NCBI GenBank assembly: GCA_023450745.1
Contig: JAEXGR010000060.1
Location: 1 to 64,000, forward strand
Reading direction: 5' to 3'
DNA: 64,000 nt
Source of the DNA: Synergistota bacterium
GTDB taxonomy: Bacteria; Synergistota; Synergistia; Synergistales; Synergistaceae
Made by a program: the position numbers and the translations under genes. Every line of letters begins with the position of its first letter. The first letter of the stretch is position 1. Below, one piece after another: positions 16,967-25,519 of the stretch. A model generated the notes under the pieces. It was not told the origin of the DNA and did not search any database. It saw only the letters and a list, made by a program, of their open reading frames with translations.

Positions 16967-18199
16967 CTACTTCAATGTCCCGACGGCGGCTTCCACCGCT
17001 TTGAGGATCGCGCCGTCAGCCGTCAGCCGTTCCGCCGCGATCATATCAGGCGCGACGAAACGGTTTTCGTCCATCATGGAGATTTCGCCGCGCAGACACT
17101 GGTGCGCGGCCGCCGTGCCGGCGCCGCAGGGATAAGCGGGGATCTTCGCGTGCACGATGTCAAGCGCCTGGGCCGACATCAGGATCTCCACGGCCATCAC
17201 GCGATTCAGCTTTCTGATGAGTTCAAACTGTTTGCTCACCGAGTAATAGGCCAGGGAAATATTCTTCCTCTTAATTGCCGCCGCCGGCAGCGCCAGAAGT
17301 TTCAGCTCCGCCGTCTCCGCGGCCTGCGTCGACTGCACGATGGGCAAGCCATAGTTGATGCCGAGTTCGTCAGGGACGAGGTTCATCGGCAGACCGTAAG
17401 AAAGGCGCGTCTCGCAGAGGCGGAAGCTGCGGCGTTCGCTGATGTGTGCTAAGTCCGCCAGCGCCGTGGCCAGCGCGTCCATCGCATATTCGGTTCTGTA
17501 AAGCTCGCGCGCGCGGCTGTTCCAATCAGCCGCGACCTGGGCGGCGCACCAGTGGAAGATGTCGCGCACCCCGCCATGCGTCTGCGGCGTCGCGCGCACG
17601 CAGATGGCGTCCTGCACGCGCGGCTTTTTGTCGTAGCCGAAGGCGTACCGGCCTTCGTCGGTGGTGAGCTTCGAGCCGGCCGTGACGCGGCGCACGTTCT
17701 CCGCCGATTCTATCTGTCCCGGATAGGGGCGGCCCAGCTCCTGAAGTCTCTTGTCGAAGGCGCCAAGCTCTCCGCGGATGGCCTCGAGGTTCATAGACAC
17801 CGCAATATCCGCCGTCTTTACGGCGCGGCCAGCAAGCGCGCAGACGTACATGGCCATGCCCATCGTTACGCAGCCGCTGTTGCCGATAATGTCCCTCTCC
17901 GCCTCCGGCAGCTCTCCGCCGGCTTCCAGAACCGCGGCGAGCGCTTCCGCGATCGCGCCCTCGTCCCCGCCCTCAAAAGGCAGCGCGGGCAGCGATGCGC
18001 CCTTCAGGCACCTCTCGACTGCCGCCTGGAGCTTATGGCAGCCGTTTTCCGTCGCCCTTTCGGACAAAAGTTCCAGGATAACCGCGACACAGCCCGCGGG
18101 CAGGGTCTCATTCTTTGTGCAGCATCCCGCGTTGACGACAGGTTCCCGTGAAACGCTGTGAGCCGCTAAGATATCGTCGATCCACTGCAAGTTTTCCAA
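16967..18199 (-). CDS. HAL/PAL-family lyase, beta-type subunit (first copy)
   Basis: A 410-residue protein carrying the complementary part of the ammonia-lyase family. It has EAIRGELGAFD (139-149), the binding segment RVQDAICVR (194-202) with Gln196 and Arg202, HISERRSF (252-259), and a C-terminal part like that of HAL (VMAVEILMSAQALDI and ENRFVAPDM). It lacks the N-terminal Tyr motif, the MIO loop and the QEDH motif. The tyrosine that precedes the binding arginine in HAL is isoleucine (199). The start is a TTG at 18199 with a strong GGAGG ribosome-binding site. The gene is transcribed before the alpha gene, so the pair is not a simple frameshifted HAL. A SARP-type regulator lies divergently upstream. 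Confidence 0.83.
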   Translation of the reverse strand: MENLQWIDDILAAHSVSREPVVNAGCCTKNETLPAGCVAVILELLSERATENGCHKLQAAVERCLKGASLPALPFEGGDEGAIAEALAAVLEAGGELPEAERDIIGNSGCVTMGMAMYVCALAGRAVKTADIAVSMNLEAIRGELGAFDKRLQELGRPYPGQIESAENVRRVTAGSKLTTDEGRYAFGYDKKPRVQDAICVRATPQTHGGVRDIFHWCAAQVAADWNSRARELYRTEYAMDALATALADLAHISERRSFRLCETRLSYGLPMNLVPDELGINYGLPIVQSTQAAETAELKLLALPAAAIKRKNISLAYYSVSKQFELIRKLNRVMAVEILMSAQALDIVHAKIPAYPCGAGTAAAHQCLRGEISMMDENRFVAPDMIAAERLTADGAILKAVEAAVGTLK

Positions 18200-18326
18200 C
18201 CTTTAGCACCTCCGAAGTGATATTTGGCCTTGTATTGCAAAATCGCGCACGGGGCCGCCTGTTTTGCGGGAAAGACCGTGCTCCGGCCTTGTTCTGTGAT
18301 GTATTTTAGGAAGCCGCCGTCGAAAA

Positions 18327-18355
18327 TTCATAGAATTTTTATAAAAATCCGGCAA
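18327..18355 (-). promoter_or_regulatory. Predicted promoter of lyase pair 1
   Basis: On the minus strand TTGCCG (18350-18355) and TATGAA (18327-18332) are 17 bases apart. The -10 element overlaps the perfect palindrome at 18323-18339, which could be an operator. Confidence 0.45.
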
Positions 18356-18508
18356 AAATATGAGCCTAAAATTTGACGCGGCGCTGACGCGCGTTTTACG
18401 CAGGGCAGCCGCGCGGAAGGCCGTCCCCCGCGCCGGCGCTGTCAGGCAGCGTCTTTTTCCGGCTACTCGACGCTTTCATTAAGGCTTTGCGCGTTTTCAG
18501 AAAAGTAT

Positions 18509-18537
18509 TTGCCGCAAAGAGCGCTTCAGGATAAAAT
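18509..18537 (+). promoter_or_regulatory. Predicted promoter of regulator 1
   Basis: TTGCCG (18509-18514), a 17-base spacer and TAAAAT (18532-18537), 48 bases before the chosen start codon. Confidence 0.45.
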
Positions 18538-18584
18538 AATAGACGAAAATGGCCGGTACGGCGGATATCGCTGAAAGGAATTTC

Positions 18585-21500
18585 ATGGATACAAGAGAAG
18601 TCAGGATCAAGATGCTGGGTATACCGGAAATTACCATAGGCGGCGCCGCCGTCAAACTGCCCTTTCGCCAGGCCGACGCGCTGATCTATTATCTGGCCGT
18701 CAACGGTTCCGCCTCCCGAACGAAGTTATGCGACCTCCTCTGGGGGAACAAATGTACCGACGAGAAGGCGAAGTCCAACCTGCGCAACACCGTTTATATA
18801 ATCAGAAAAGAGCTTGGAAGCGATTTCATCGTCGAACCCGCGCGGCAGATGGTGGCGCTGAACTGGGAGCGTCCGATAACCGCGGACGTCGCGGCCCGCC
18901 TGGAAGCCGGCCCGGAGGTCGGAGAATGGCAAGACTTTCTCTGCGATTTTTATTTGAAGGACAACGACCTTTTCAATGACTGGGCAAGCGCCGCCGCCAG
19001 AGAGCTTAAAGAGAAATTCTGCGAACGAGCCAGAGGCGAGATGCGCGCGGCCTATCAGGCGGCGGATTTCAGCCGCTGCCGGGCTCTGTGCAAGACGCTG
19101 ATCGGCGCGGATAAATACGACGAATCGGCCTATCGCTGCCTGATGCTTATACACGGAGATAAAAAAGAATACGCCCGCGCCGCGGGGGTCTACGACGGGC
19201 TGCGAAAGCTGCTGCGCGAAGAGCTTTCACAGGAGCCGGAGGAGGAGACCGCGCGGGTGCTGCGGACGATAAAGGAGCGGCAGAACCGCGAGCGTTCCCA
19301 AGACGCCGGGCGCGGCTCCGCGCCGGACGGCGGCCTCCAAAGCAGATTTTTTTACGGGCGCGAGGCGGAGGTGCGGAGAATCTCCCGCACGTTGACCTCC
19401 TTTATGCGGCGGGGCGTCGCCGCGAGCATCCTTGTCAGCGGCGAGATGGGAATCGGCAAGACGGCCCTGATGGAAGAGGCGGCCTCGACGGCGGCCGCCG
19501 GAGAGGCGATGCTTGCTGTGGCATGCTGCTACCAGACGGACGGGACTTTTCTCTTAAAACCCTGGTACGGCATTTTTGAACAGCTTTTGCGCTCTATCCC
19601 GGACGACTGCGCGCCGGAGGCCCAATACCTGAAACGGGCCGTTTCCGCGCTCTTCCCCAGGCTGGATTCCGTCGTTTCGCCGACATACGAACCCTTTTCA
19701 GCGGAGAGGGAATATTTTCTCGTCCGGGCGCTGGTGGAATACTGCACTAACAACCGTCTCGTCATCCTGATGGACGACGTTCAGTGGGCCGACCCCGCGA
19801 GCCTGGCGCTGGTCCGCAACGTCATCACGATGGATAAAAACCGCACCATCCTCTTTATCATGGGGTGCCGGAACGACCATAATCCCGATATCGACCGGCT
19901 GACCGGCGACCTGAAGCTTTCCGGCCTTCTGGAAGAATGCCAGCTCCCGCGTTTCACATCCGCGCAAACCTTTGACTTTGCCAAAAAGTTTCTGCCGCCG
20001 GACGCATTGACCCCGGATTTCGAGCGGACCCTGTTTCGCGAAACGGAGGGCAACCCCCTCTTCATCGTCGAGACTCTCAATAATATCCGTTTTAACGGCT
20101 CCCTGTCAGGATTCACGGCGAGGCTCGGCGACGTCATCCGCCAGCGCATTCTCAGCGTCGAGAGCAAAGCGCTGAAGACGCTGGAGCTGATCGCGATGAC
20201 CCCCGACGGCACGACCTTCGAGACGCTCCGGCACATTTCACCGGAGCGGGCGGAGGAGCTTATCGCAACGATAGAATATCTGCTTGTGAGAAAGCTGATC
20301 CGCGAGGACGCCTCTTCCGGCGAGGTCGTATTTCGCTTCACCCACCAAAAAATCATGGAGTACACTTATGAACAGATCCCATTGATCAGGAAGAGGCTGC
20401 TCCACAAAGAGATCGCCCTCTACCTTGAAAGCCTGCTGCCGGAACAGGCGCACGGGGCCTTTGTCTTTCCCAAGCTCATCTACCACTTTGAGCGGGCCCG
20501 TCAGATGAATAAATATCTTGAATATGTCATCAAGAACATCATCGGCTATTTGAATGTGGCGCAGGAATATTTTCCTCTGGGGGGAAACGCCGAGCGGCCC
20601 CTGATCTTCAGCGGCGTGTCGCTGCTTGAACTGAACGACATCGAAGGCTATTTCCTCAGCGTGGAGCAAAAAATTACGGCAGAGCCGAAGCTTTTCCGCG
20701 GCCCCGAGGGAGAAAGGCTGCTTTCGGAGTTCTACGCGCTGCAGGCCCGGCATTATACGCATAATATCGATTATCCGCGCGGGCTGGCCTGTATCGCAAA
20801 GCTCAAACAGCTCAACGAGCGCTGCGAAAGCCAGGATCAGCGCCGCTACATCTTAAAGGCCAACTATCACCGGAGTTCGATCTGCATGGACAGGATGGAA
20901 ATCGGCGAACTGCTGCGCGTCTCCGACGAGTCGCTGCGGCTGGCCTGCGACGAGGAATCCCGGGCCACCTGGCTCCGCATCAGCGGCATGTCGCAGGCCT
21001 TCGCGGGAAATTACGCCAATGCCTTACAGCGTCTGCATGAGGCGGCCGCCCTGTTCCTCTCTTTTAACGACGCCGCCGCCTACCGTTACGCCATCTGCGC
21101 CTGTTACGCCTGGATCGGCGAGGCTCACCGGAACAGTTTTGACTTTGACGAGGCGGACGCCTGGCACAAACGCGCCTTGGGCCTCTGCCAAGAAGAGGCG
21201 CGCGGCGGCGCGGCTCTCTTTTACACTCTTTACGCCCAGGCCCTGGCGGACAGGGCGCTCACAGGCGAACGCCGCGGAAACGACCGGCTCTGCCGCGCTT
21301 TGCGGGAGGCGCGCCGGCTGTTCGGCAAGTTCCGCCTGTGCTGGTACCGCGGCGTCGCCTACGCCTACTCCTCTCTTTGCGCCTTTGAGGCGGGCTCGTA
21401 TTCCGAGGCCGCGGGCTATCTGGCCGAGGCGCAAAGCTCGGCAAACCTCCTTGAAAGCGACTATGAAAAATGCGTCGTGAACCGCGTCTCCGCCCAGATC

Positions 21501-21647
21501 AAGCGCCGCGTCGTCCAAGACGGCCTGGGGGCGGCGGATTTTGCCGCGGTGATTCCAGAGCCGTTTTCATTCTACAAGGAGGCGGCCCTGCGCATAACGC
21601 GGACGCTCAACCTGCCCGTTGAAACGGCCTATCTGGCCCGCATGTAA
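18585..21647 (+). CDS. SARP/BTAD-type ATPase transcriptional regulator (regulator 1)
   Basis: A 1020-residue regulator of the AfsR/SARP kind. Residues 1-100 form an OmpR-like winged-helix domain (KMLGIPEITIGG at the start, KSNLRNTVYIIRKELG as recognition region), followed by a bacterial transcriptional activation (BTAD) domain to about residue 230. A STAND/AAA-like NTPase follows with Walker A SGEMGIGKTALMEE near residue 286 and Walker B LVILMDDVQWADPA near 394. The remaining half is helical and TPR-like. The ATG at 18585 has an AAAGGA ribosome-binding site; 12 more upstream codons are open but lack one. It is divergent from lyase pair 1 and has a paralogue next to lyase pair 2. The likely role is sensing the island's substrate and activating its genes. 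Confidence 0.85.
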   Translation: MDTREVRIKMLGIPEITIGGAAVKLPFRQADALIYYLAVNGSASRTKLCDLLWGNKCTDEKAKSNLRNTVYIIRKELGSDFIVEPARQMVALNWERPITADVAARLEAGPEVGEWQDFLCDFYLKDNDLFNDWASAAARELKEKFCERARGEMRAAYQAADFSRCRALCKTLIGADKYDESAYRCLMLIHGDKKEYARAAGVYDGLRKLLREELSQEPEEETARVLRTIKERQNRERSQDAGRGSAPDGGLQSRFFYGREAEVRRISRTLTSFMRRGVAASILVSGEMGIGKTALMEEAASTAAAGEAMLAVACCYQTDGTFLLKPWYGIFEQLLRSIPDDCAPEAQYLKRAVSALFPRLDSVVSPTYEPFSAEREYFLVRALVEYCTNNRLVILMDDVQWADPASLALVRNVITMDKNRTILFIMGCRNDHNPDIDRLTGDLKLSGLLEECQLPRFTSAQTFDFAKKFLPPDALTPDFERTLFRETEGNPLFIVETLNNIRFNGSLSGFTARLGDVIRQRILSVESKALKTLELIAMTPDGTTFETLRHISPERAEELIATIEYLLVRKLIREDASSGEVVFRFTHQKIMEYTYEQIPLIRKRLLHKEIALYLESLLPEQAHGAFVFPKLIYHFERARQMNKYLEYVIKNIIGYLNVAQEYFPLGGNAERPLIFSGVSLLELNDIEGYFLSVEQKITAEPKLFRGPEGERLLSEFYALQARHYTHNIDYPRGLACIAKLKQLNERCESQDQRRYILKANYHRSSICMDRMEIGELLRVSDESLRLACDEESRATWLRISGMSQAFAGNYANALQRLHEAAALFLSFNDAAAYRYAICACYAWIGEAHRNSFDFDEADAWHKRALGLCQEEARGGAALFYTLYAQALADRALTGERRGNDRLCRALREARRLFGKFRLCWYRGVAYAYSSLCAFEAGSYSEAAGYLAEAQSSANLLESDYEKCVVNRVSAQIKRRVVQDGLGAADFAAVIPEPFSFYKEAALRITRTLNLPVETAYLARM

Positions 21648-21680
21648 AAACATTCCCTCACGCTCCCTCCCGCAAAATGA

Positions 21681-21720
21681 CGCTTCCCCGCCATCGCCCT
21701 GAGGGCGGCGCGGGGAAGCG
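21681..21720. terminator. Bidirectional terminator between regulator 1 and molybdenum enzyme A
   Basis: A 40-base inverted repeat with perfect outer arms CGCTTCCCCG and CGGGGAAGCG and a largely paired interior. It lies between two convergent genes. T or A runs flank it only loosely. Confidence 0.65.
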
Positions 21721-21742
21721 GAGGAAATTTTTCGCAAGGCTT

Positions 21743-22693
21743 TTAGTACTGTTTTAACTGCCGCAGCAACTCTCCGATGAGCCGGTAGGACATCTGCTTG
21801 ACCTTCGGCGGCACGACGGATTCTCTGATGAGGCCGCCGCCGGCCTTTATCTCTTTGACGGCCTCTTCCGTCCACGCCGCGGCATCGATTCCAGCGCCTT
21901 CGTCAAGCAGGCGCGAGGAGTTCGCGAGGACGAGCGGCGCGGGGCCGGCTGCGCCGGCGACCGCCATCGACGGGCGCGCGCCGCCGGAGAGGCGGATTGC
22001 GAAGTTCACCAGAGGAAAGTCAATCGAGGAGCGCACGTTGTATTTTAGAAAGCCGCTCCTCTCCCCCGCCGGCGGCAGCGGTATGTGAAGGCGCGCCAGC
22101 AGCAGAGCGCTGTCCTCGGCGCGGAGGCCGTTTTCGGCGCTGTGTTCGGCAATCAGTTCCATGACCGGCACTCTTGTCAGCCGCCCGTCTTTCAATATCT
22201 CCGCTTCCGCTTCGTAGAGCGCAAGCGCCGTGGCGGTGTCCGAATAGTAGATGGCGCGGCAGACCGCCGAGTTCCTGATTTGCAGGCAGACTTCGCCGCC
22301 CGCCTTGAAGCATTTCGGCAGCGAGCTGCGCCACGAGGAGGACTGGTTGAAGAAAATGCAGCGCCGGTCCTGCATGAGGTTGCCGCCGATGGTGCCGACG
22401 TTCCTTATTTGCAGGGAGGCGGTCTTTGCGGCGCTTTGCGCGAGGGCGGGGAGGTATTGCAAAATATCGGCGTTCTCGGCAATTTCCGTGAGCGTCGCCG
22501 CCGCGCCGATCGATATCTCTCTTTCAGAGAGGGAGATTCCCTGAAGCTCTGGAATCTTCGTCACATCAATCAGCAGCCGCGGGCTTTTAAGCCCCAGCTT
22601 CAACAGCGGCACGAAGTCGGTGCCGCCGGCGATAAAGCGTCCTTTAAGTTCTTTATCTTTCATTTCCGCAAGTGATTGGACTCTGATATACAT
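21743..22693 (-). CDS. Molybdenum hydroxylase A, FAD subunit with [4Fe-4S] insertion (HcrB-like)
   Basis: A 316-residue FAD-binding subunit of the xanthine oxidase family. FAD motifs are FIAGGTDFVPL at 20-30 and VGTIGGNLMQD near 99-109. After the second motif comes an insertion with four cysteines, Cys112, Cys128, Cys136 and Cys145, spaced 15, 7 and 8 residues apart. The same spacing and surrounding residues (RC..YNQ...WR) are known from the beta subunit of 4-hydroxybenzoyl-CoA reductase, where they bind an extra [4Fe-4S] cluster. That enzyme works as a reductase with low-potential electrons, so this complex may also reduce its substrate. The ATG at 22693 has an excellent GAGGAG ribosome-binding site. 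The gene is last in the operon. Confidence 0.9.
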   Translation of the reverse strand: MYIRVQSLAEMKDKELKGRFIAGGTDFVPLLKLGLKSPRLLIDVTKIPELQGISLSEREISIGAAATLTEIAENADILQYLPALAQSAAKTASLQIRNVGTIGGNLMQDRRCIFFNQSSSWRSSLPKCFKAGGEVCLQIRNSAVCRAIYYSDTATALALYEAEAEILKDGRLTRVPVMELIAEHSAENGLRAEDSALLLARLHIPLPPAGERSGFLKYNVRSSIDFPLVNFAIRLSGGARPSMAVAGAAGPAPLVLANSSRLLDEGAGIDAAAWTEEAVKEIKAGGGLIRESVVPPKVKQMSYRLIGELLRQLKQY

Positions 22694-22704
22694 CGCTCTT
22701 CTCC

Positions 22705-24945
22705 TCACTCCGTGATGTTGGGCAGTATGAGAAATTCTTCGCAGAGCGGGATGGAGCTTACCTCGCGCCCGCTTGCGCGCGACACCGCGTTCACAATCGC
22801 GGGCGCGATGGGAACGGTGCTGAGCTCGCCGACGCTCTTTGCGCCGCAGGGCCCCACCGGTTCGTAGCCCTCCGCAATGAGGGCGTGTATGCGCGGCAGG
22901 TCCGAAGAGAGCGGTATTTTGTAGTGCAGCAGGTCCGAGGAGAGCGGCTTTTTCGCGATGTTGCTTATCTCTATCTGTTCCGTCAGGGTATAGCCCACGC
23001 CCTGCGCCGCGCCGCCTTCGATCTGCCCCTCGACGGTAAGCGGATTGATCGGCGTGCCGACATCCACGGCTTCGATAAGGTGCAGCAGACGAATAGCGTT
23101 GATGTTTTTATGATATTCAGCCTTCACCATGCAGACGGAGAAGGGATTGGGACAGGCGTCGGCCTTATAATACCCACGACCGACGATGACGCCGCCGCGC
23201 GGATGGAAGAGCGCCCTTTTGACCGCCGCGCGGAAATCAAGCTTTTCCGCGCCGATATAAAATACGCGGTCGCAGAGGATGACCCTCTCTTCCGATATCT
23301 CGCCAAGTATCTTTTTCAGCGATTCATAGGCGTCGAGACAGGCGCGGCGCACCGCGGTGCCGCAGATGAAGGTCTGGCTGCTGCCGAAGGTTCCGGTATC
23401 GTAGGGAGTGATCTTCGTATCGGCCGCCGTGATCGCCACGTCCGAAAGCGGAATGCCCAGGGTCTCGGCGGCGATCTGCGAGAGCATCGTCTCGCTGCCC
23501 TGTCCGATGTCGGCGGAGCCGACGAGCAGCTCTATGCTGCCGTCGCTGTTGACGTTCACCACCGCGGAGCTGAGCCCCTCTTTCGACGACGGCCCCGAGC
23601 CGTGGCAGCCGAAGGAGACGCCCCAGGCCTGGCGTATGTCCTCGTTGTCAATCAGGCCTTCCGCCTCGTCGATCTTTTGGCGCTCCGCCATGCAGAGACG
23701 TACACACTGCTCTATTTCACAGCTGGTGACCGTCAGCTCGGAGCCGGGGAAGTGCCCGCCTGTTTTAACGTGGTTTTTCAGGCGCAGCGCTATCGGATCG
23801 GCGTCAAGCTTCTGCGCGAGCCGGTCAATCATCACCTCGCGCGCAAAAGCGAGCTGCATGTTGCCGTACCCTCTGAACGCCCCGGCGGTCGCGTGGTTCG
23901 TCAGCACGCATTTGCCGTCAAAAAAATAGCTGGGGATGGCGTACTGAAACTTTCTCGCGCCCGCGCAGAGGACCGTGGGGCCATGCGTCGTGTAGGGGCC
24001 GGTATTCAGCTTATAGTCGGCGTAGAAGGCCATCAGTTTTCCGTCCTTCGTCGCGCCGAGGCGCACGGACGCCGTCGCGCCGTGTCTCACGACCGTGGCG
24101 GTCAGTTCTTCTTCGCGCGTGTTGACGACCTTGACGGGGCGTTTGATCTTCTTCGACAACAGCGCCGCCGCGGGCTGTGAATGAAGCTGCTGGCGCGCGC
24201 CGAAACCGCCGCCTACCGTCGGTTTGACGATGCGTATTTTATTTTCGGAAACGCCCACCAGTTCGCTGATGATTCTTCTTTCCTGAAAGACGGTCTGCGA
24301 GTTGCTCCAAATCGTGAGTTCGCGCCCGTCGCTGAAATCGCAGATGCAGACGGTCGGCTCTATCGCCGTATGCTGCATCGGCGGAATGTGAAAACTGCCC
24401 TCGATGACGACCTCCGACTCTTTAAAACCTTCGTCGGTGTCGCCGTCTTTGACCTCGCGCTTCCAAATGACGTTATCCTCTGCAAGGTGCGGCTGAAGCG
24501 GTTCGCCGCTCCTTTTCAGCGCTTCGTCTATCGTAAAAAAGGGCGCTTGCGGCGAGTATTCGACGATTACTTTTTCACAGACCTCGCGGCAGGCTTCGGG
24601 CGTCTCGGCGGCGACGCAGAGGATGCGGTCGCCCGCGCATTTGGGTTCCCGCGTGAGTATTTTTTCATCTTTCAGAAGCAGCGGCGACGGCGGGTTGCCG
24701 GAGCAATTATATAGGGCGCCGGGCACATCCTCGGGAAGAAGAGCGCCCACATATCCGGGAACGGCCTCCGCGGCGCTCAAGTCTATCCGCGTAACGGCGG
24801 CGCGCGCGTAGGGGCTCCTGATGACGGCTCCGTAGGCCATCCCCGGCAGCTTCATGTCGTCTGTGTAAACGGAACGGCCCGTAAGCTTGTCTTTCGCCTC
24901 CAGCCGCACTATCGGATGTTTGACAACGGAAAAGTTTTTATCCAT
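22705..24945 (-). CDS. Molybdenum hydroxylase A, molybdopterin subunit
   Basis: A 746-residue large subunit of the xanthine oxidase/HcrA family that binds the molybdenum cofactor. Signature segments are the first domain with GRSVYTDDMKLPGMAYG, the cofactor loop TVGGGFGARQQ, TAGAFRGYGNMQ and the C-terminal GAKSVGELSTVP with the conserved catalytic glutamate. The start codon shares one base with the stop codon of the iron-sulfur subunit gene, so the genes are coupled. Length and composition match HcrA-type subunits. The substrate is unknown; an aromatic or N-heterocyclic ring is typical of the family. Confidence 0.9.
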   Translation of the reverse strand: MDKNFSVVKHPIVRLEAKDKLTGRSVYTDDMKLPGMAYGAVIRSPYARAAVTRIDLSAAEAVPGYVGALLPEDVPGALYNCSGNPPSPLLLKDEKILTREPKCAGDRILCVAAETPEACREVCEKVIVEYSPQAPFFTIDEALKRSGEPLQPHLAEDNVIWKREVKDGDTDEGFKESEVVIEGSFHIPPMQHTAIEPTVCICDFSDGRELTIWSNSQTVFQERRIISELVGVSENKIRIVKPTVGGGFGARQQLHSQPAAALLSKKIKRPVKVVNTREEELTATVVRHGATASVRLGATKDGKLMAFYADYKLNTGPYTTHGPTVLCAGARKFQYAIPSYFFDGKCVLTNHATAGAFRGYGNMQLAFAREVMIDRLAQKLDADPIALRLKNHVKTGGHFPGSELTVTSCEIEQCVRLCMAERQKIDEAEGLIDNEDIRQAWGVSFGCHGSGPSSKEGLSSAVVNVNSDGSIELLVGSADIGQGSETMLSQIAAETLGIPLSDVAITAADTKITPYDTGTFGSSQTFICGTAVRRACLDAYESLKKILGEISEERVILCDRVFYIGAEKLDFRAAVKRALFHPRGGVIVGRGYYKADACPNPFSVCMVKAEYHKNINAIRLLHLIEAVDVGTPINPLTVEGQIEGGAAQGVGYTLTEQIEISNIAKKPLSSDLLHYKIPLSSDLPRIHALIAEGYEPVGPCGAKSVGELSTVPIAPAIVNAVSRASGREVSSIPLCEEFLILPNITE

Positions 24946-25424
24946 TATTTTTCCCCTCCGCGCATGCGCTCCGCGGCCAGCCGCACGGCCTCTTCGATCT
25001 TCGTGTAGCCGGTGCAGCGGCAGAGGTTGCCGGAGAGCGCTTTACGTATCTCAGCGGACGACGGCGACGGCTTTTTATCAAGCAGCGCCTTCGCCGAGAG
25101 CACCATGCCCGGAATACAGTAGCCGCATTGGACGGCGCCCGCGTCGTAAAAAGCCTGTTGAATGGGATGGAGTTCCGCCCCCTTCGCAAGCCCCTCGATC
25201 GTGACGACGGCCCGGCCGTCCGCCTGGACCGCCAGGTATGAGCAGGAATTGATCGGCTCTCCGTCGAGCAGTACGGTGCAGGCTCCGCACTCGCCGCTGT
25301 CGCAACCGCGCTTACAGCCCTCAAGTCCGGCTTTTTCGCGTATGGTATCGAGCAACGTTTCATTTTCCGATACTTCAAAGCGGTTTTTCTCACCGTTGAG
25401 CAGTATCTCTATTTTGTAATCCAT
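24945..25424 (-). CDS. Molybdenum hydroxylase A, [2Fe-2S] subunit
   Basis: A 159-residue small subunit carrying two [2Fe-2S] clusters. The plant-type cluster uses CKRGCDSGECGACTVLLDG with a later cysteine (INSCSYLA). The second cluster uses AVQCGYCIPG and NLCRCTGY. I place the start at the ATG at 25424 (MDYKIEILLNGE); 14 more codons upstream have no family match. A 10-base stem (25458-25467 with 25488-25497) lies in the 95-base gap after the full-length lyase gene. This gene starts the block for enzyme A. Confidence 0.93.
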   Translation of the reverse strand: MDYKIEILLNGEKNRFEVSENETLLDTIREKAGLEGCKRGCDSGECGACTVLLDGEPINSCSYLAVQADGRAVVTIEGLAKGAELHPIQQAFYDAGAVQCGYCIPGMVLSAKALLDKKPSPSSAEIRKALSGNLCRCTGYTKIEEAVRLAAERMRGGEK

Positions 25425-25519
25425 GATTCTCTTCCTCGTGAAATAAGATCTTGCTGACGGCGGCAAAAGGCGAAAACCTCCCCGCCCTTTGCCGCCGCGC
25501 TTGTTTATGCGGTGAAAAG

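Larger units (their letters stand above)
18200..18584. promoter_or_regulatory. Divergent control region between lyase pair 1 and regulator 1
   Basis: 385 bases with no gene. It contains the predicted promoters for both directions, a 17-base perfect palindrome (18323-18339, arms AAAATTC/GAATTTT) and an overlapping 14-base perfect palindrome (18335-18348). The AT-rich core around 18320-18370 contrasts with the GC-rich flanks. It is the natural target of the adjacent regulator. Confidence 0.5.

Noticed and set aside
15844..18199. Frameshifted or split histidine ammonia-lyase gene
   Set aside because: The beta gene is upstream of the alpha gene in transcription although alpha holds the N-terminal motifs, each has its own ribosome-binding site, both share central helices, and the same layout recurs at 32296-34700.
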